A DNA stretch of 64,000 nucleotides, taken from NCBI GenBank assembly GCA_937120475.1, contig CAKZJV010000007.1:1318068-1382067 (forward strand), written 5' to 3'. Both the position numbers and the translations under genes were made by a program. This stretch comes from an uncultured Cryomorphaceae bacterium. Lineage in GTDB: Bacteria; Bacteroidota; Bacteroidia; Flavobacteriales; Schleiferiaceae. The notes under the pieces were generated by a model, which was given only the letters and a program-made list of their open reading frames with translations, was not told the origin of the DNA and searched no databases. Shown here one piece after another: positions 27,736 through 34,695 of this stretch (position 1 is its first letter; every line of letters starts with the position of its first letter).

Positions 27736-27930
27736 TTATTCGTCCAACTGAAACAAATCCTCCACCTTAACGGAGAATTCACGTGCCATTTTCAGGGCAA
27801 GAACGGTAGAGGGAACGTATTTTCCGCTTTCAATGGCATGAATGGTTTGCCGACTCACGGAAATAAGCTCCGCCAACTGACTTTGGGTCATGTTTTGTAT
27901 TGCCCGGAACTCCTTTACCCTATTCCTCAT
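27736..27930 (-). CDS. XRE-family transcriptional regulator
   Basis: A 64-residue protein consisting of one HTH_3 domain (NMTQSQLAELISVSRQTIHA). The ending KMAREFSVKVEDLFQLDE is typical of small Cro/CI-like regulators such as YgzD. Its start lies 11 nt inside the end of the upstream membrane-protein gene, so the two are made together. The palindromes at 28406-28444 upstream of the operon are its probable binding sites. Family is clear; targets are inferred. Confidence 0.92.
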   Translation of the reverse strand: MRNRVKEFRAIQNMTQSQLAELISVSRQTIHAIESGKYVPSTVLALKMAREFSVKVEDLFQLDE

Positions 27931-28402
27931 AGCTTATGCTTTTCGTGCGGATAAGCGTCCAATGAAAACGCATCAAAAACAATACGGGAACGCTAAATAT
28001 ATTGGCCACCATTACCAGGAAAAAGGCTACATCGTAAAAAATAAACAGGACTATACATAGCAGGATAATGTTGGCGGTCATAGCCCAGTACATGGCATTC
28101 AAACGTAACCGGCCAATGAACTCATCCTCCTGCCGCTCCGCGCAAAACATCAGGCCTAATAAACTAATTAGCATGAAAAAGGCCGCCAATTCATCCGTTA
28201 GGTTGTTTTGACCGTTACCGAGGGTAATATCTCCGTGAGGCGAACCCACCGTAAAGCGGGTTAGCGGTCCAAAATTAACGTTTAAGAACTCCGGTTGATA
28301 ATCACCGAATAGGTTTGATAAACCTAAAATGGTTGAAAAGAGCAGTAAAGCCAGAAGAGGTAGCTTAAAAGCTGTGCTCAGCAAAAAATTCGGATATTTC
28401 AT
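27920..28402 (-). CDS. Small integral membrane protein paired with XRE regulator
   Basis: A 160-residue protein with four predicted helices: about 10-30, 72-90, 103-125 and 126-145. Helices 1 and 2 are joined by a loop of about 40 residues, rich in Gly, Asn and Asp, likely extracytoplasmic. I do not recognise a named family; the size and HTH pairing recall DUF2178-type proteins. It precedes and overlaps the XRE gene by 11 nt. By analogy with other membrane-protein/HTH pairs it may sense envelope state and control the regulator, but nothing in the sequence proves that. Confidence 0.7.
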   Translation of the reverse strand: MKYPNFLLSTAFKLPLLALLLFSTILGLSNLFGDYQPEFLNVNFGPLTRFTVGSPHGDITLGNGQNNLTDELAAFFMLISLLGLMFCAERQEDEFIGRLRLNAMYWAMTANIILLCIVLFIFYDVAFFLVMVANIFSVPVLFLMRFHWTLIRTKSISYEE

Positions 28403-28405
28403 AAT

Positions 28406-28444
28406 GTAAAGTTTACTTTACCAAATGTAAAACAAACTTTACAT
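28406..28444 (-). promoter_or_regulatory. Two palindromic operators overlapping the promoter of the membrane-protein/XRE operon
   Basis: Palindrome 1 is GTAAAGT-TT-ACTTTAC (28406-28421); palindrome 2 is ATGTAAA-6 nt-TTTACAT (28425-28444). They share the half-site GTAAA/TTTAC. On the minus strand palindrome 2 contains TACATTTG (28422-28429), a perfect -7 element, and palindrome 1 covers the predicted start site about 13 nt before the ATG. A protein bound here would block transcription, as expected for autorepression by the XRE protein. Confidence 0.6.
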
Positions 28445-28458
28445 ATTACCTAACAAAA

Positions 28459-28482
28459 AAACCTGTTTGAGAAAACAGGTTT
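28459..28482 (-). terminator. Terminator after ilvE
   Basis: A 10-bp stem AAACCTGTTT/AAACAGGTTT with a 4-nt GAGA loop, followed on the minus strand by a T-run. It separates ilvE from the downstream membrane-protein operon. Confidence 0.8.
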
Positions 28483-28493
28483 CTTTTAAATGC

Positions 28494-29543
28494 CTAATCA
28501 ATAATCGCCATCCAGTTATAAGGATCTTCTTTTATGCCGGAGCGTATTGCACCTAACTCCTGTTTGATTTTCATAGCGTAACCATCGCTGGGAACGGGTA
28601 TTTCAAAATCTTCTCCTCTAAAGCCAATGGTACAAATCTGGCTCACCACGGCTGCTGTGCCCATTCCAAAGGTTTCCTGCAGGCGACCTTCGCGGGCAGC
28701 CTCTACTACCTCCTGTACTTTTATGGGGCGCTCTTCCACCTTTAAAATACCTGTATCCCGCACCAGGGTTAAAATACTGTCACGTGTGATACCTGCTAAT
28801 ATCCGGTCACTTAAAGGTGGGGTTATTAGGGTATCGTCAATTACAAAGGCCACGTTCATGGTTCCGGACTCTTCCACCAATTCATGATTCTTATGGTCGG
28901 TCCATATTACCTGGGTATAGCCTTCCTTTCGTGCCTGGTCGGTAGCAAAAAAGGCTCCCCCGTAGTTTCCGGCACACTTGGTCGATCCTACTCCGCCCGC
29001 GGCACTGCGGGTGTAGGTTTCTTCCACTTTAACTTTCACCTCTCCCGCGTAATAGGGCCCTACCGGGCTGGTAATAATGCACATGGTGTATTCCTCGGAT
29101 GGCCGGGCCGCTACAAATTCGGAGCTCCCGAACATAAAGGGCCTCAAATACAAAGCATGTCCCTCATTTTGGGGTATCCACTGACGGTCCAGGTTCACCA
29201 ATTCTTTTAAACCTTCCAGGAACCATTCCTCGGGAAATTCCGGCATAAACATTCTTCGGGCAGAATGATTCAGGCGCTTCGCATTCATATCGGGCCTGAA
29301 GATGCCGATGCGGCCATCTTTCATGTAATAGGCCTTCTGGCCCTCAAAAAGAGCTTGCCCATAGTGTAAGGTATGCAAAGCCGGGGTTACCGAAATAGGT
29401 CCGAAGGGTTTGATTTCCGGCTGCTCCCAGGCTCCCTTTCGGTACTTACAAATCAGCATATGGTCGCTAAACTGTGTGCCAAAAGTGGGATTCTTCAGGT
29501 TGGCTTCGCCAATACGCGAGGAAGTAGTTCGGGTGATTTTCAT
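28494..29543 (-). CDS. ilvE: Branched-chain amino acid aminotransferase
   Basis: A 349-residue class IV PLP aminotransferase, the last step of Leu, Ile and Val synthesis and the first of their breakdown. The PLP lysine is in VGSTKCAGNYGGAFFA; the fold-type IV markers include YLRPFMFGSSEF and WTDHKNHELVEESGTMNVAF. The length fits the larger eukaryote-like BCAT branch used by Bacteroidota. A TTG at 29549 would add two residues; I chose the ATG at 29543. It is transcribed divergently from the DUF4920 lipoprotein gene. Confidence 0.96.
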   Translation of the reverse strand: MKITRTTSSRIGEANLKNPTFGTQFSDHMLICKYRKGAWEQPEIKPFGPISVTPALHTLHYGQALFEGQKAYYMKDGRIGIFRPDMNAKRLNHSARRMFMPEFPEEWFLEGLKELVNLDRQWIPQNEGHALYLRPFMFGSSEFVAARPSEEYTMCIITSPVGPYYAGEVKVKVEETYTRSAAGGVGSTKCAGNYGGAFFATDQARKEGYTQVIWTDHKNHELVEESGTMNVAFVIDDTLITPPLSDRILAGITRDSILTLVRDTGILKVEERPIKVQEVVEAAREGRLQETFGMGTAAVVSQICTIGFRGEDFEIPVPSDGYAMKIKQELGAIRSGIKEDPYNWMAIID

Positions 29544-29589
29544 AAACAAGACGGTATGTAGGGGATAGCATTCATCACAAAAGGATTAC

Positions 29590-29597
29590 TATCTTTG
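29590..29597 (+). promoter_or_regulatory. Promoter -7 element for the DUF4920 operon
   Basis: TATCTTTG matches TAnnTTTG and lies 25 nt before the ATG at 29622. The expected -33 TTTG is not present. Confidence 0.45.
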
Positions 29598-29621
29598 AAC
29601 CTTAAAATTTACAGAAATAAA

Positions 29622-30137
29622 ATGAAAAAACTTGCTTTTTTGTTTTTGAGTACTTGCTTCTTAAGCGCGTGCAATAATACTACAAACCAATCGGAGGATA
29701 AAACCGAGACCGCTGAATTGGAAGTTCAAACCGGTCCTACTTATAATTATTACGGTGATACCATTACCGCAAATGGTGCCGTAGAAGCTAATCAGCTGAT
29801 GGCTCAGATGAATGGTAAGGACTCTATGCAGGTTAAAGTGAAGGGAACTATCAATGCCTCTTGTAAGGTTAAAGGTTGCTGGATGAAGATGGATCTTGGC
29901 AATGGTGAGGAGATGCGCGTATCCTTCAAGGATTACGGTTTCTTTGTTCCTACCAACCTTGATGGTGAAGTTGCCGTTATCGATGGTTATGCTACCGTTG
30001 ATACTACCAGTGTTGAAGACCTGAAACATTACGCTATGGATGCTGGCAAATCCAAAGAGGAAATTGCCGCCATTACCAAGCCTGAAGTAGGCATTAATTA
30101 CGTGGCCACCGGTGTAATCATCGAGCCCAAATCGTAG
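29622..30137 (+). CDS. DUF4920 domain lipoprotein
   Basis: A 171-residue lipoprotein, Cys17 in LSAC; the ATG at 29622 puts the signal peptide at the start. Residues about 45-170 form DUF4920 (YGDTITANGAVEANQLM, KVKGTINASCKVKGCWMKM, VSFKDYGFFVPTN). The motif C-x3-x-GCWM is reminiscent of copper or other metal-binding periplasmic domains and holds two conserved cysteines. The family is restricted mostly to Bacteroidota and has no assigned function. It overlaps the next gene by one base. Confidence 0.85.
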   Translation: MKKLAFLFLSTCFLSACNNTTNQSEDKTETAELEVQTGPTYNYYGDTITANGAVEANQLMAQMNGKDSMQVKVKGTINASCKVKGCWMKMDLGNGEEMRVSFKDYGFFVPTNLDGEVAVIDGYATVDTTSVEDLKHYAMDAGKSKEEIAAITKPEVGINYVATGVIIEPKS

Positions 30138-30613
30138 TGAAAAGAAAATCAATAATAGCAGGATGCCTTATTATGGCATCCTTTTTTTTGGCCTGTCAGC
30201 AGCAGTTTTCCAATAATGATGAAGCCGGGGAAAAGGAGTTGGACATGTATTCGGAGAGCGAATTGGCTCAACTTATGGAAAGCATGTACGCCACAAATAT
30301 GGAGTGGCGGGAGTTGATCCTGGCCGATTCCGTACCGGCCAACTTCCCGGAGTACTTTAACTCCATCCATACCGCCCAAATCAGCGAAGGAATGACTAAG
30401 GAGGGTGCTCCCTACGGAGCCTTGGCCGATCAATACCTAAAAGAAGTGGAGGCAATAACCCGCTCTGAGAATGCGGATGAAGCCAAAATTGCCTTCAACC
30501 AAATGGTGAACGCTTGTTCCTCCTGCCATTACTCTTACTGCCCGGGTCCCTTGAGCCGCATCCATAAAATGAAAATCCCGATCCATGAAAAGGGAGATAC
30601 GACTGACCGGTGA
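30137..30613 (+). CDS. Lipoprotein with a C-terminal CxxCH (heme c-like) motif
   Basis: A 158-residue lipoprotein with GTG start shared with the previous TAG; lipobox Cys20 in FFLAC. The middle is helical (ELAQLMESMYATNMEWRELI). Near the end lies CSSCH (127-131), the covalent heme c site, followed by a further Cys and a PGPLSRIHKMKIP stretch that could supply the axial Met. It is likely a periplasmic monoheme cytochrome c'-like electron carrier. The motif is real; heme attachment is inferred. It overlaps mnmD by 29 nt. Confidence 0.72.
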   Translation: MKRKSIIAGCLIMASFFLACQQQFSNNDEAGEKELDMYSESELAQLMESMYATNMEWRELILADSVPANFPEYFNSIHTAQISEGMTKEGAPYGALADQYLKEVEAITRSENADEAKIAFNQMVNACSSCHYSYCPGPLSRIHKMKIPIHEKGDTTDR

Positions 30614-31268
30614 CCATTCCAGTACCCTTTTTGTACCGGAACTGGATGAACACTACCATTCGGTACACGGAGCATTGCAGGAGTCTTTACACGTATTTCT
30701 GCGGTCAGGTCTTGATGAGTTCAAAAACGGTAAATCTCACATACATATACTGGAGGTTGGTTTAGGCACCGGACTTAATGCCTGGCTGAGCCTGGAAGAA
30801 GCCCTGAAACACAGTTTGCATATCCGGTACACCGCCCTGGAGAAATACCCACTGGAAAATCACGAAGTTGAGCAACTTAATTACGCCCATCAATTGGACG
30901 GACATGTGGAATACTTCACGGCTATTCATGAGGCGCAATGGGGCAAAGAGGCCCAACTTTTTAAGTCGGCCAAAGCCAGCTTTAGCCTGCATAAAATTAA
31001 AACCGACCTGAAAGAATTTAAAAGCGAACCCCGGTTTGACCTGATTTACTTTGATGCCTTTGCTCCTTCCGCTCAGCCTGACCTTTGGACTGCATCCATA
31101 TTTACCAATATGTTCCAGGCCCTGAAACCCGGTGGCCTTTTGGTGACCTACTGCGTAAAAGGGGAGGTTCGCAGGGCCATGCAAGAAGCCGGTTTTGCGG
31201 TGGAAAAAATTCCCGGGCCACCAGGGAAACGTGAAATGGCACGTGCCTGGAAAAAAACCGATGTATGA
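30585..31268 (+). CDS. mnmD: tRNA 5-methylaminomethyl-2-thiouridine methyltransferase (MnmD)
   Basis: A 227-residue stand-alone MnmD, equal to the methyltransferase half of E. coli MnmC, without the oxidase half. It finishes mnm5U at the wobble base of some tRNAs using SAM. Motifs: LEVGLGTGLNAWLSL (SAM site) and FDLIYFDAFAPSAQPDLWT (catalytic Asp-Ala-Phe-x-Pro). It overlaps the cytochrome-like gene by 29 nt and the Nudix gene by 4 nt. Confidence 0.93.
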   Translation: MKREIRLTGDHSSTLFVPELDEHYHSVHGALQESLHVFLRSGLDEFKNGKSHIHILEVGLGTGLNAWLSLEEALKHSLHIRYTALEKYPLENHEVEQLNYAHQLDGHVEYFTAIHEAQWGKEAQLFKSAKASFSLHKIKTDLKEFKSEPRFDLIYFDAFAPSAQPDLWTASIFTNMFQALKPGGLLVTYCVKGEVRRAMQEAGFAVEKIPGPPGKREMARAWKKTDV

Positions 31269-31714
31269 CCGTACCTATTACCGTTCGCGTTTACGGAATA
31301 CTGGTGCACCAGCAGCGGTTATTGCTCTCACGTGAAAATGTAAAGGGAACTATTATTACCAAGTTCCCCGGGGGTGGCCTGGAACCTAAAGAGGGTTTAC
31401 TGGACTGCCTGAAGAGGGAATTCAGAGAAGAAGTTTCTATAAATCTTAATCGTACCGAGCGTTTTTATACCACGGAAGACTATTTTCCCTCACAATTTCA
31501 TGCCGACCAAAGGCAGGTATTGAGTATTTACTACCGCGTTTGGACCGATCAGGTGGAAGAGATCAGCACTGGAAACCCCAATGATAACAGCTTACTTCAA
31601 AAGGACGATGACCAGGTACTTTATTGGTTACCTATATCTGAATTAAAGGATGAGCCCATCCCATTACCTATAGATCGTATTGTAGTTGGGAAACTACTGG
31701 AACAATTTAGCTAA
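31265..31714 (+). CDS. Nudix hydrolase
   Basis: A 149-residue single-domain Nudix protein. The Nudix box begins FPGGGLEPKEG and continues LKREFREEV, giving the metal-binding REFREE glutamates; the last Gly of the consensus is replaced by Ser. Family members hydrolyse nucleoside diphosphates linked to other groups. The substrate cannot be told from sequence. ATGA overlap with mnmD; convergent 8-nt overlap with the next gene. Confidence 0.92.
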   Translation: MTVPITVRVYGILVHQQRLLLSRENVKGTIITKFPGGGLEPKEGLLDCLKREFREEVSINLNRTERFYTTEDYFPSQFHADQRQVLSIYYRVWTDQVEEISTGNPNDNSLLQKDDDQVLYWLPISELKDEPIPLPIDRIVVGKLLEQFS

Positions 31715-32273
31715 GCCGGTTTTCCACCAGCCTTCTAACTGAAGAAAACACCTTTTGTGGTGCCCATCTTCGCCAATTCAATTCATCCAGTTCACCGCCT
31801 ATCACCATGTAATAATCCAAATGGTATTGTTGGATTTCTTCACGCAGATGCTTCCTGAAATTTACCAGGGCAATCCACCCGCCCTCCAGTTCATCGAACC
31901 ACTCTTCATAATAATCGGACTGGTCGGCATGAAAGTTCAGGAGGTTATCACCTATTAAAATAAAGTAACGGATGCCCTCTTGCATCATCGGTTCCAACAC
32001 ATCGCGTTTCAGGGTCATCACATCATTGTGCAACACATCATTCCACTCGCCAATAAACTCCAATAGGGTATAGCCCTCCTCATAATCCGTATAAAGTTGC
32101 TTCATAAAAAGGGTTTCCGCCCCAAAGTTGTCCCATTGCGGATGTATCCAGTGGTTGTAAATGGTATCGGTAAAATACACTTCGTTATTCTGGTGCCCGT
32201 AAAAAGGAGACCGCTCATCTTCTACCGCCAGGTATAATTCACGCCACATATAGTGTGGCTCTACATCGTGCAT
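31707..32273 (-). CDS. Conserved hypothetical protein
   Basis: A 188-residue soluble protein rich in Trp, Tyr, Asp and Glu (HDVEPHYMWRELYLAVEDE, VLHNDVMTLKRDVLEPMMQE, GIRYFILIGDNLLNFH). I do not recognise the family. Alternating hydrophobic strands and helices suggest an alpha/beta fold, and there is no signal peptide or membrane segment. It is convergent with the Nudix gene, overlapping 8 nt, and stands alone. Confidence 0.75.
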   Translation of the reverse strand: MHDVEPHYMWRELYLAVEDERSPFYGHQNNEVYFTDTIYNHWIHPQWDNFGAETLFMKQLYTDYEEGYTLLEFIGEWNDVLHNDVMTLKRDVLEPMMQEGIRYFILIGDNLLNFHADQSDYYEEWFDELEGGWIALVNFRKHLREEIQQYHLDYYMVIGGELDELNWRRWAPQKVFSSVRRLVENRLS

Positions 32274-32330
32274 AATTCCATTTTCTCCTTAATGATTAAC
32301 TTGCTGTTTTTGTTTTAAACCTTAACTTTT

Positions 32331-32576
32331 ATGAGTTTTTCCAACAATTGGGGGCACCTCAAATACAACCTGAGTAAGCTAAAGTCTAAGATAGATCTCA
32401 AGCAACACAAGGCGCGCAATACTCATTCCCCCCCGGCCTTGAATGCAGCGGCCCGTAACCGCAAGCGAATAAGCCTGGTAGCCATCCGCAATCGTGAAAT
32501 GCGGAAAGTAAGACTGGTAGCTTTAGTATTAATGATGGTGGCTATTGCCCTTTTATATTATCTCAATACCCCTTAG
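32331..32576 (+). CDS. Small basic protein with a C-terminal membrane helix
   Basis: An 81-residue protein: a Lys/Arg/Asn-rich stretch of 57 residues followed by one hydrophobic helix (LVALVLMMVAIALLYYLN) at the end. This makes it a tail-anchored inner-membrane protein with its positive end in the cytoplasm. No family is recognised. It lies between divergent and downstream genes with normal codon usage, so I think it is real. Confidence 0.6.
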   Translation: MSFSNNWGHLKYNLSKLKSKIDLKQHKARNTHSPPALNAAARNRKRISLVAIRNREMRKVRLVALVLMMVAIALLYYLNTP

Positions 32577-32617
32577 AACTGAAAGCCAGTGGAGACGTTA
32601 TTTTTCAAACACGCTTT

Positions 32618-33517
32618 ATGAAAGTGATTATTACCGGAGGTACCGGTCTTATTGGCACGGAAATATCCAGGCAGCTTTTGGAGAAGGGGCATGAAGTAGT
32701 TTACCTGAGTCGTCACCCCCGTTCCAATAAGCTCAATATTAAGGAGTACCATTGGGATCCGGATACCGCTACCATTGACCTGGAAGCCTTTAAAAACACC
32801 CAGGGTATTATCAACCTGGCCGGGGCACCTATTAATAAAAAATGGACCCCGGAGTACAAGAGCGAAATTTTAAGAAGTCGTGTGGATGGCACCCGCCTTT
32901 TATTCGATACCATTCAATCCCAACAATTTCCGATAGATTTCCTGGTATCCGCTTCCGCCAGTGGCTATTATGCCAATAGTAAGGAAATGGAATACAAGGA
33001 AGATTCACCACCCGGCAGTGATTTTCTTTCTGTAGTTTGCCAGAAGTGGGAGCAGGAAGCGCAGCTTTTTGAAAAGATCGGTATCCGTACGGTGCGCTTG
33101 CGGGTGGGGATAGTGCTGAGCGATGCCGGTGGTGCCTTGCCCGAAATTGCCCGCCCGGTTCGTTTGGGCTTAGGGGCTCCCTTAGGTAGTGGTGAGCAGT
33201 GGATGCCCTGGATTCATATTAAAGATATCGCTGCCATGTTTGTATGGGCGGCCACCCAAAACACCCTAAGCGGGGTTTACAATGCCGGGGGGCCCTATAA
33301 TGTAACCAACGAGGAGCTTTCCAAACAGGTAGCCCGTGTTTTGGAAAAGCCCTTTTTTATGCCCAACATCCCTAAGTTTCTTTTAAAACTGGCTTTGGGT
33401 GAAATGGCCGAAACCGCCCTGGCCAGTACTAAAATAAATACCGACAAAATACAGGCTACCGGTTTCAAATACACCTACCCTGAACTTACCGGTGCTTTAA
33501 AAGATATCCTCAAATAA
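32618..33517 (+). CDS. TIGR01777/YfcH family NAD(P)-dependent epimerase
   Basis: A 299-residue extended SDR. The dinucleotide motif TGGTGLIG is at the start, with NLAGAPI, SASASGYYANS and the family segment LRVGIVLSDAGGALPEI, and a C-terminal DUF1731 domain ending PELTGALKDIL. The family is found almost everywhere; substrates are unknown, though human SDR39U1 is related. It is 41 nt after the small membrane protein gene. Confidence 0.93.
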   Translation: MKVIITGGTGLIGTEISRQLLEKGHEVVYLSRHPRSNKLNIKEYHWDPDTATIDLEAFKNTQGIINLAGAPINKKWTPEYKSEILRSRVDGTRLLFDTIQSQQFPIDFLVSASASGYYANSKEMEYKEDSPPGSDFLSVVCQKWEQEAQLFEKIGIRTVRLRVGIVLSDAGGALPEIARPVRLGLGAPLGSGEQWMPWIHIKDIAAMFVWAATQNTLSGVYNAGGPYNVTNEELSKQVARVLEKPFFMPNIPKFLLKLALGEMAETALASTKINTDKIQATGFKYTYPELTGALKDILK

Positions 33518-33520
33518 AAA

Positions 33521-33544
33521 AGCCCCCTGCTTTCGCAGAGGGCT
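33521..33544 (-). terminator. Terminator after rpsT
   Basis: Stem AGCCCCCTGC/GCAGAGGGCT (9 of 10 paired) with a TTTC loop. On the minus strand it is followed by a T-run. Confidence 0.75.
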
Positions 33545-33568
33545 CTCTATAATTGTATATCCAAAGTC

Positions 33569-33823
33569 TTAGGCTATCTCACTCACGTGACGGCTCAGGC
33601 TCGACTTCAGGTTAGCGGCCTTGTTGCGGTGAATGATGTTTTTCTTTGCCAGTTTATCAATCATTGAAAAAACCTCGGGAAGTTTCTTTTCCGCTTCTTC
33701 CTTATTTCCATTCTTACGCAAGTCGCGGATAGCATTACGGGTAGTTTTATGCTGGTAGCGATTGCGATCACGTTTTTTCTGATCGGATCTTACTCTTTTT
33801 AACGCTGACTTATGATTCGCCAT
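33569..33823 (-). CDS. rpsT: 30S ribosomal protein S20
   Basis: An 84-residue S20 (MANHKSALKRVRSDQKKRDRN), the usual length, binding the 16S rRNA body. It lies 24 nt downstream of tRNA-Glu on the same strand, with no terminator or promoter between, so the two are probably one transcript. It ends at a terminator. Confidence 0.98.
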   Translation of the reverse strand: MANHKSALKRVRSDQKKRDRNRYQHKTTRNAIRDLRKNGNKEEAEKKLPEVFSMIDKLAKKNIIHRNKAANLKSSLSRHVSEIA

Positions 33824-33847
33824 AATATTTTAAAACTTAAAGTTTTG

Positions 33848-33919
33848 CAGCCCATAGGGGAATCGAACCCCTCTTTCCAGAATGAAAATCTGGCGTCCTA
33901 GCCGATAGACGAATGGGCC
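33848..33919 (-). tRNA. tRNA-Glu (anticodon TTC)
   Basis: Read on the minus strand: acceptor 5' GGCCCAT pairs with 3' ATGGGCT (G1 pairs with U72). The D arm contains TCTATCGGCTAGGAC, the anticodon stem-loop is CCAGA-TTTTCAT-TCTGG with anticodon TTC, and the T arm is GAGGGGTTCGATTCCCCT. The discriminator is G, and CCA is not encoded. It is 72 nt long. Confidence 0.96.
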
Positions 33920-33949
33920 TTGTCCATCACCCAAAAAATTTTGGGACTG

Positions 33950-33980
33950 CAAATGTAGGTCAAAATTTGTTTTTAGCAAA
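33950..33980 (-). promoter_or_regulatory. Promoter of tRNA-Glu/rpsT
   Basis: On the minus strand TTTG (33977-33980), a 19-nt spacer and TACATTTG (33950-33957) give a full consensus promoter. The start is near 33944, followed by a small hairpin (33930-33945) before the tRNA. Confidence 0.8.
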
Positions 33981-33998
33981 TAACCTGAAAAAATTATT

Positions 33999-34694
33999 TC
34001 ATTCCTCTTTTTCCATTCTAGTATGGAACTTGAAACCCAGGTTTTTTGAGGTCTTCAACAATATCTCATTACTGAGCTTTTGAACCTGCCCTACACTGGC
34101 CAGTAACACTTCTTCCAGGGGCGGGGCGGTCAGGTCGTACTCCAGGGCGTAAATAATGGCCGTATCTATAATTTTCTTTAAATGCTCATCGGTAATGGCT
34201 CCCTGATCCAACTGGTTATATAAAAAGCCTAATTGCCGTTTTCCTTCTATAAAAAAGTGCCCTTCGTGATTAATAAAAATCCGGCCCAGCAATACCCCCA
34301 CGTCATTCACCCGATTAAACCGGAAACTATCCGCGAGGAAATTATAAATATTGATCATCCCGAAATAGGCCCTGCGTTTGTCCTCCTTGATGTAAGACAT
34401 CTTCCATATCTGGTGTTCCTTTTCAAAGGTAAAAACGTTGGTGTGCATATGGAAGAGCAGCACATCACCACTGAATTGGATTTCAGCCTCGTATTTACTC
34501 TTATGTCGGTATTCCAGCTTTACATGATCGTCCACCTTACAAATTTCCCCTTCAAGAGAATCGGATACACCGGTCAATTGCAACTGTAGCCGCTCAAAAA
34601 CCGACATGGTTTCCCGGTAAACTTTCTGTTTAATAGCGGACTTGTTTTGCAACAACTCCATTATGCGGCTGTTGCAAGGAAACTCTTCTGCCAT
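33999..34694 (-). CDS. Conserved hypothetical protein downstream of proS
   Basis: A protein of 231 residues from the ATG at 34694 (MAEEFPCNSRIM), which lies 1 nt after the proS stop; an upstream start at 34712 would overlap proS by 17 nt. Seen features: helical N-terminus, beta-rich middle (HVKLEYRHKSKYEAEIQFSGDVLLFHMHTN), helical C-terminus. No signal peptide, no membrane segment, and no family I recognise. It is surely cotranslated with proS. Confidence 0.75.
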   Translation of the reverse strand: MAEEFPCNSRIMELLQNKSAIKQKVYRETMSVFERLQLQLTGVSDSLEGEICKVDDHVKLEYRHKSKYEAEIQFSGDVLLFHMHTNVFTFEKEHQIWKMSYIKEDKRRAYFGMINIYNFLADSFRFNRVNDVGVLLGRIFINHEGHFFIEGKRQLGFLYNQLDQGAITDEHLKKIIDTAIIYALEYDLTAPPLEEVLLASVGQVQKLSNEILLKTSKNLGFKFHTRMEKEE

Positions 34695-34695
34695 T

